Under the pieces are notes generated by a model. That model saw only the letters and a list, made by a program, of their open reading frames with translations. It had not been told where the DNA came from and ran no database searches. This document shows positions 11,856 through 13,215 of a stretch of DNA of 13,215 nucleotides, in pieces (within the stretch, counting starts at the first letter, position 1; every line of letters begins with the position of its first letter). Source of the stretch: Minisyncoccota bacterium (GTDB lineage Bacteria; Patescibacteriota; Minisyncoccia; Phycocordibacterales; UBA2100); assembly GCA_020058565.1 (NCBI GenBank), contig JAGVDT010000071.1, forward strand, positions 1 through 13,215, written 5' to 3'. A program made the position numbers and the translations under genes.

Positions 11856-13100
11856 ATGAACGCAGTAAATAATCGAAAAGCAGTCTCTGGGCTCCTTTTT
11901 GTCGTTCTTTCTGTGGTCTTGCTTCCCTTTGCGACTGCTAATGCAGAGGGCTGGGATTATATCGAAAGCTACTATCCGGAGTCAGACTACATTGAGACAT
12001 ACTACCCGGAGTATGACTACGACTATGTTGAAACCTACTACCCGGAAGACGATTATGATTACGTTGAGACTTACTATCCCGAGAGCGACTACGACTACAT
12101 CGAAACCTACTATCCGGAGTATGACTATGTCGAGACGTATTACCCAACCTACTCGTCATATCCGTCCTACGGCTATGGCGGTGGTTACGGCGGCTACGGT
12201 GGTTCTTCGATCGGCTACTCTCGTCCGATCAGCTACGGCTATCCTTCGACCCCGGTAACCTTCAGCGCGCCGACTACGTATCGCGCACCCGCGCCGACCC
12301 CGGCTCCTGCTCCTACGACCATATCGAACGTCAACAACAACACGAATGTTAACAACGTCGTAAACAACAATAACTCTTCTGCTGTCGCGATCGCTACGGT
12401 GACTCCGATTGCGGCTGCTCCAGTCCAGTATCCGGTGCAGTACGTCCAGTCAGTGATCTCCCAGCAGCCGTACTGCACCATCACGATCTCTCACTACGGT
12501 CAGAATGCTTATGGTCCGTACGCGCAGAATCAGCTTGCGACACTTACGTGGTCTTCCTCAAACGCTTCGTCTGGCTACATCAGCCCGAACATCGGCACGG
12601 TATCTGGCTACGGCTCGATGCAGGTGTATCCGACCAACGGCCAAATCTACACGATGACTGTCTATGGCCAGGGTGGTCAGGCTACCTGCAGCACACAGCC
12701 GTTCTACGTAGCACCGGTAGTAACCTACCAGAACCCGACTCCGTACGTTTCGCTCTCGCAGATTCCGTACACTGGTCTTGATCTCGGCGTCATGGGCAAC
12801 ATTGCCTACTGGTTCTCGATGGTGACTTTCGCTGGCGCAGCAGCGTACCTCGTACTTTACTTCAACGGAGGTGCACTTGCAGTACTCGGCGCTCGACGCG
12901 CTCCGGCTCAGATCGCGTTGCCTAAGATTACTGTCTCGCATCCAGTACTGAGCAAAGTCGAAGTACCGGTACACGCTGCACATGCAGAGGCACCGGTAAT
13001 CAGTCCGATCCAACTTGCAACCAGCAAAGCCACATCTGACACGATGAAGCTTGAGGTAAAGCCTGGTGAGACTCCGCGGATCGTTATCTCGCGCTCCTAA
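11856..13100 (+). CDS. Sortase-anchored surface protein with Tyr/Glu repeats, Ig-like domain and IPYTG signal
   Basis: 414 residues. Signal peptide 1-30 (GLLFVVLSVVLLPFATANA, cleaved before EGW). Residues 35-98 hold six Y(I/V)E(S/T)YYPE units, very acidic and Tyr-rich. A Gly/Tyr segment (105-130) and a Pro/Ala/Thr linker lead to the Asn-rich block (156-182) shared exactly with the 9107 product. Residues about 204-285 form an Ig-like domain (YCTITISHYG, LATLTWSSSNASSGYI, GSMQVYPTNGQIYTMTVYG) with Cys207 and Cys278. YVSLSQIPYTG (297-307) is followed by a transmembrane segment (about 314-336). Unlike ordinary sortase substrates, about 78 residues follow the membrane segment (LGARRAPAQIALPK onward). 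It is a likely substrate of the 7979 sortase. Its function is unknown. Confidence 0.85.
   Translation: MNAVNNRKAVSGLLFVVLSVVLLPFATANAEGWDYIESYYPESDYIETYYPEYDYDYVETYYPEDDYDYVETYYPESDYDYIETYYPEYDYVETYYPTYSSYPSYGYGGGYGGYGGSSIGYSRPISYGYPSTPVTFSAPTTYRAPAPTPAPAPTTISNVNNNTNVNNVVNNNNSSAVAIATVTPIAAAPVQYPVQYVQSVISQQPYCTITISHYGQNAYGPYAQNQLATLTWSSSNASSGYISPNIGTVSGYGSMQVYPTNGQIYTMTVYGQGGQATCSTQPFYVAPVVTYQNPTPYVSLSQIPYTGLDLGVMGNIAYWFSMVTFAGAAAYLVLYFNGGALAVLGARRAPAQIALPKITVSHPVLSKVEVPVHAAHAEAPVISPIQLATSKATSDTMKLEVKPGETPRIVISRS
11958..12149 (+). repeat. Coding repeat array: six Y(I/V)E(S/T)YYPE units
   Basis: Cores start at residues 35, 45, 57, 69, 81 and 91 (spacing 10, 12, 12, 12, 10). The spacers are acidic Asp/Tyr (DYD, SDYD, YDYD). 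Codons differ between units (TACTATCCGGAG, TACTACCCGGAG, TACTATCCCGAG), so this is a maintained array and not a fresh duplication. Confidence 0.85.
12321..12401 (+). repeat. 27-codon conserved Asn-rich block, copy 2
   Basis: Residues 156-182 are identical to residues 193-219 of the 9107 product. Eighteen codons differ, with no amino-acid change. Val-rich and Asn-rich segments alternate, and the block is followed by PVQYPV in both proteins. Confidence 0.9.
12762..12776 (+). other. IPYTG sorting motif with a long tail behind the membrane segment
   Basis: IPYTG at residues 303-307 is preceded by YVSLSQ, which matches YVSLTQ before LPYTG in the 9107 product. A membrane segment follows (YWFSMVTFAGAAAYLVLYF), then about 78 mostly polar residues to the stop instead of the usual few basic ones. 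Confidence 0.75.
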
Positions 13101-13215
13101 AAAAGTCCGCCGCCTTGTCACGCCGAAGCATACGCAAAGGCGGACACAAGCTCCAGCCCGTCGTCGTCTCGCAGACCTCGGCGAGGTACAAGTGAAAACA
13201 GCGCCGGCCCCTTAC
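13101..13215. other. Window end: inverted repeat and unresolved coding potential
   Basis: GTCCGCC (13105-13111) and GGCGGAC (13139-13145) are inverted copies just after the 11856 stop and could end its transcript; the interior CGCCGAAGCATACGCAAAGG resembles, from memory, another short repeat found in CPR genomes. A plus-strand frame is open from GTG 13066 to the end (50 codons, very basic: KKVRRLVTPKHTQRR), overlapping the 11856 gene and preceded by GAGG 9 nt upstream. A minus-strand frame is open from the end to a TGA at 13120-13118 (31 codons). Neither can be confirmed from so short a stretch. Confidence 0.35.

Noticed and set aside
12558..13121. 187-codon open frame on the minus strand within the IPYTG gene
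   Set aside because: Shadow of the plus-strand gene, which has signal peptide, Ig-like domain and sorting motif; the minus product is Arg/Cys-rich without a motif.

Overview
The window looks like a chromosomal segment of an uncultivated bacterium of the Candidate Phyla Radiation (Patescibacteria, probably Parcubacteria-like). This is an inference. It rests on a strongly shortened PheT without its tRNA-binding B2 domain, a PaaX/Cas2-like regulator of the kind common in that group, several short palindromic repeats inserted in frame in genes, Ig-like surface domains with a Cys pair, and genes with almost no leader sequence. TGA is used as a stop (2603 gene, 11394 gene), so the UGA-glycine code of Gracilibacteria/Absconditabacteria is not in use.

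Left part (1-5535), mostly housekeeping: the 3' end of pheS, then pheT, a small membrane-anchored winged-helix-like protein, a PaaX/Cas2-like regulator held between two 36-nt palindromes, and gyrB. Two housekeeping genes (pheT, gyrB) carry short repeat-like insertions in frame.

Right part (5560-13100), a cell-envelope island. In order: an exported chymotrypsin-like serine protease (+); a membrane-anchored protein with an Ig-like domain, Pro/Thr linker, CARDB-like domain and Tyr/Gln-rich tail (-); a sortase (+) divergent from it, with overlapping -35 boxes; a small membrane protein with a Cys-rich tail (+); a GDLYY-repeat protein ending in an LPYTG sorting signal (+); a Tat-exported YkuD-type L,D-transpeptidase (-); a small exported four-Cys protein (+); and a second Tyr-repeat protein with an IPYTG signal (+).

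Reading of the island: the sortase plausibly attaches the two (L/I)PYTG proteins to the cell surface, while the L,D-transpeptidase remodels or cross-links the peptidoglycan. The two sorted proteins have unrelated Tyr-rich N-terminal repeats but share a 27-residue Asn-rich block that is identical in protein while 18 of its 27 codons differ synonymously, plus a YVSL(T/S)Q(L/I)PYTG sorting region. That pairing of variable Tyr-rich display repeats with a constant core and a local sortase is the best candidate for an undescribed system here. The second candidate is the palindrome-bracketed regulator, whose start codon shares a base with the upstream palindrome.

No tRNA, rRNA, CRISPR array, transposase or replication origin was recognised.
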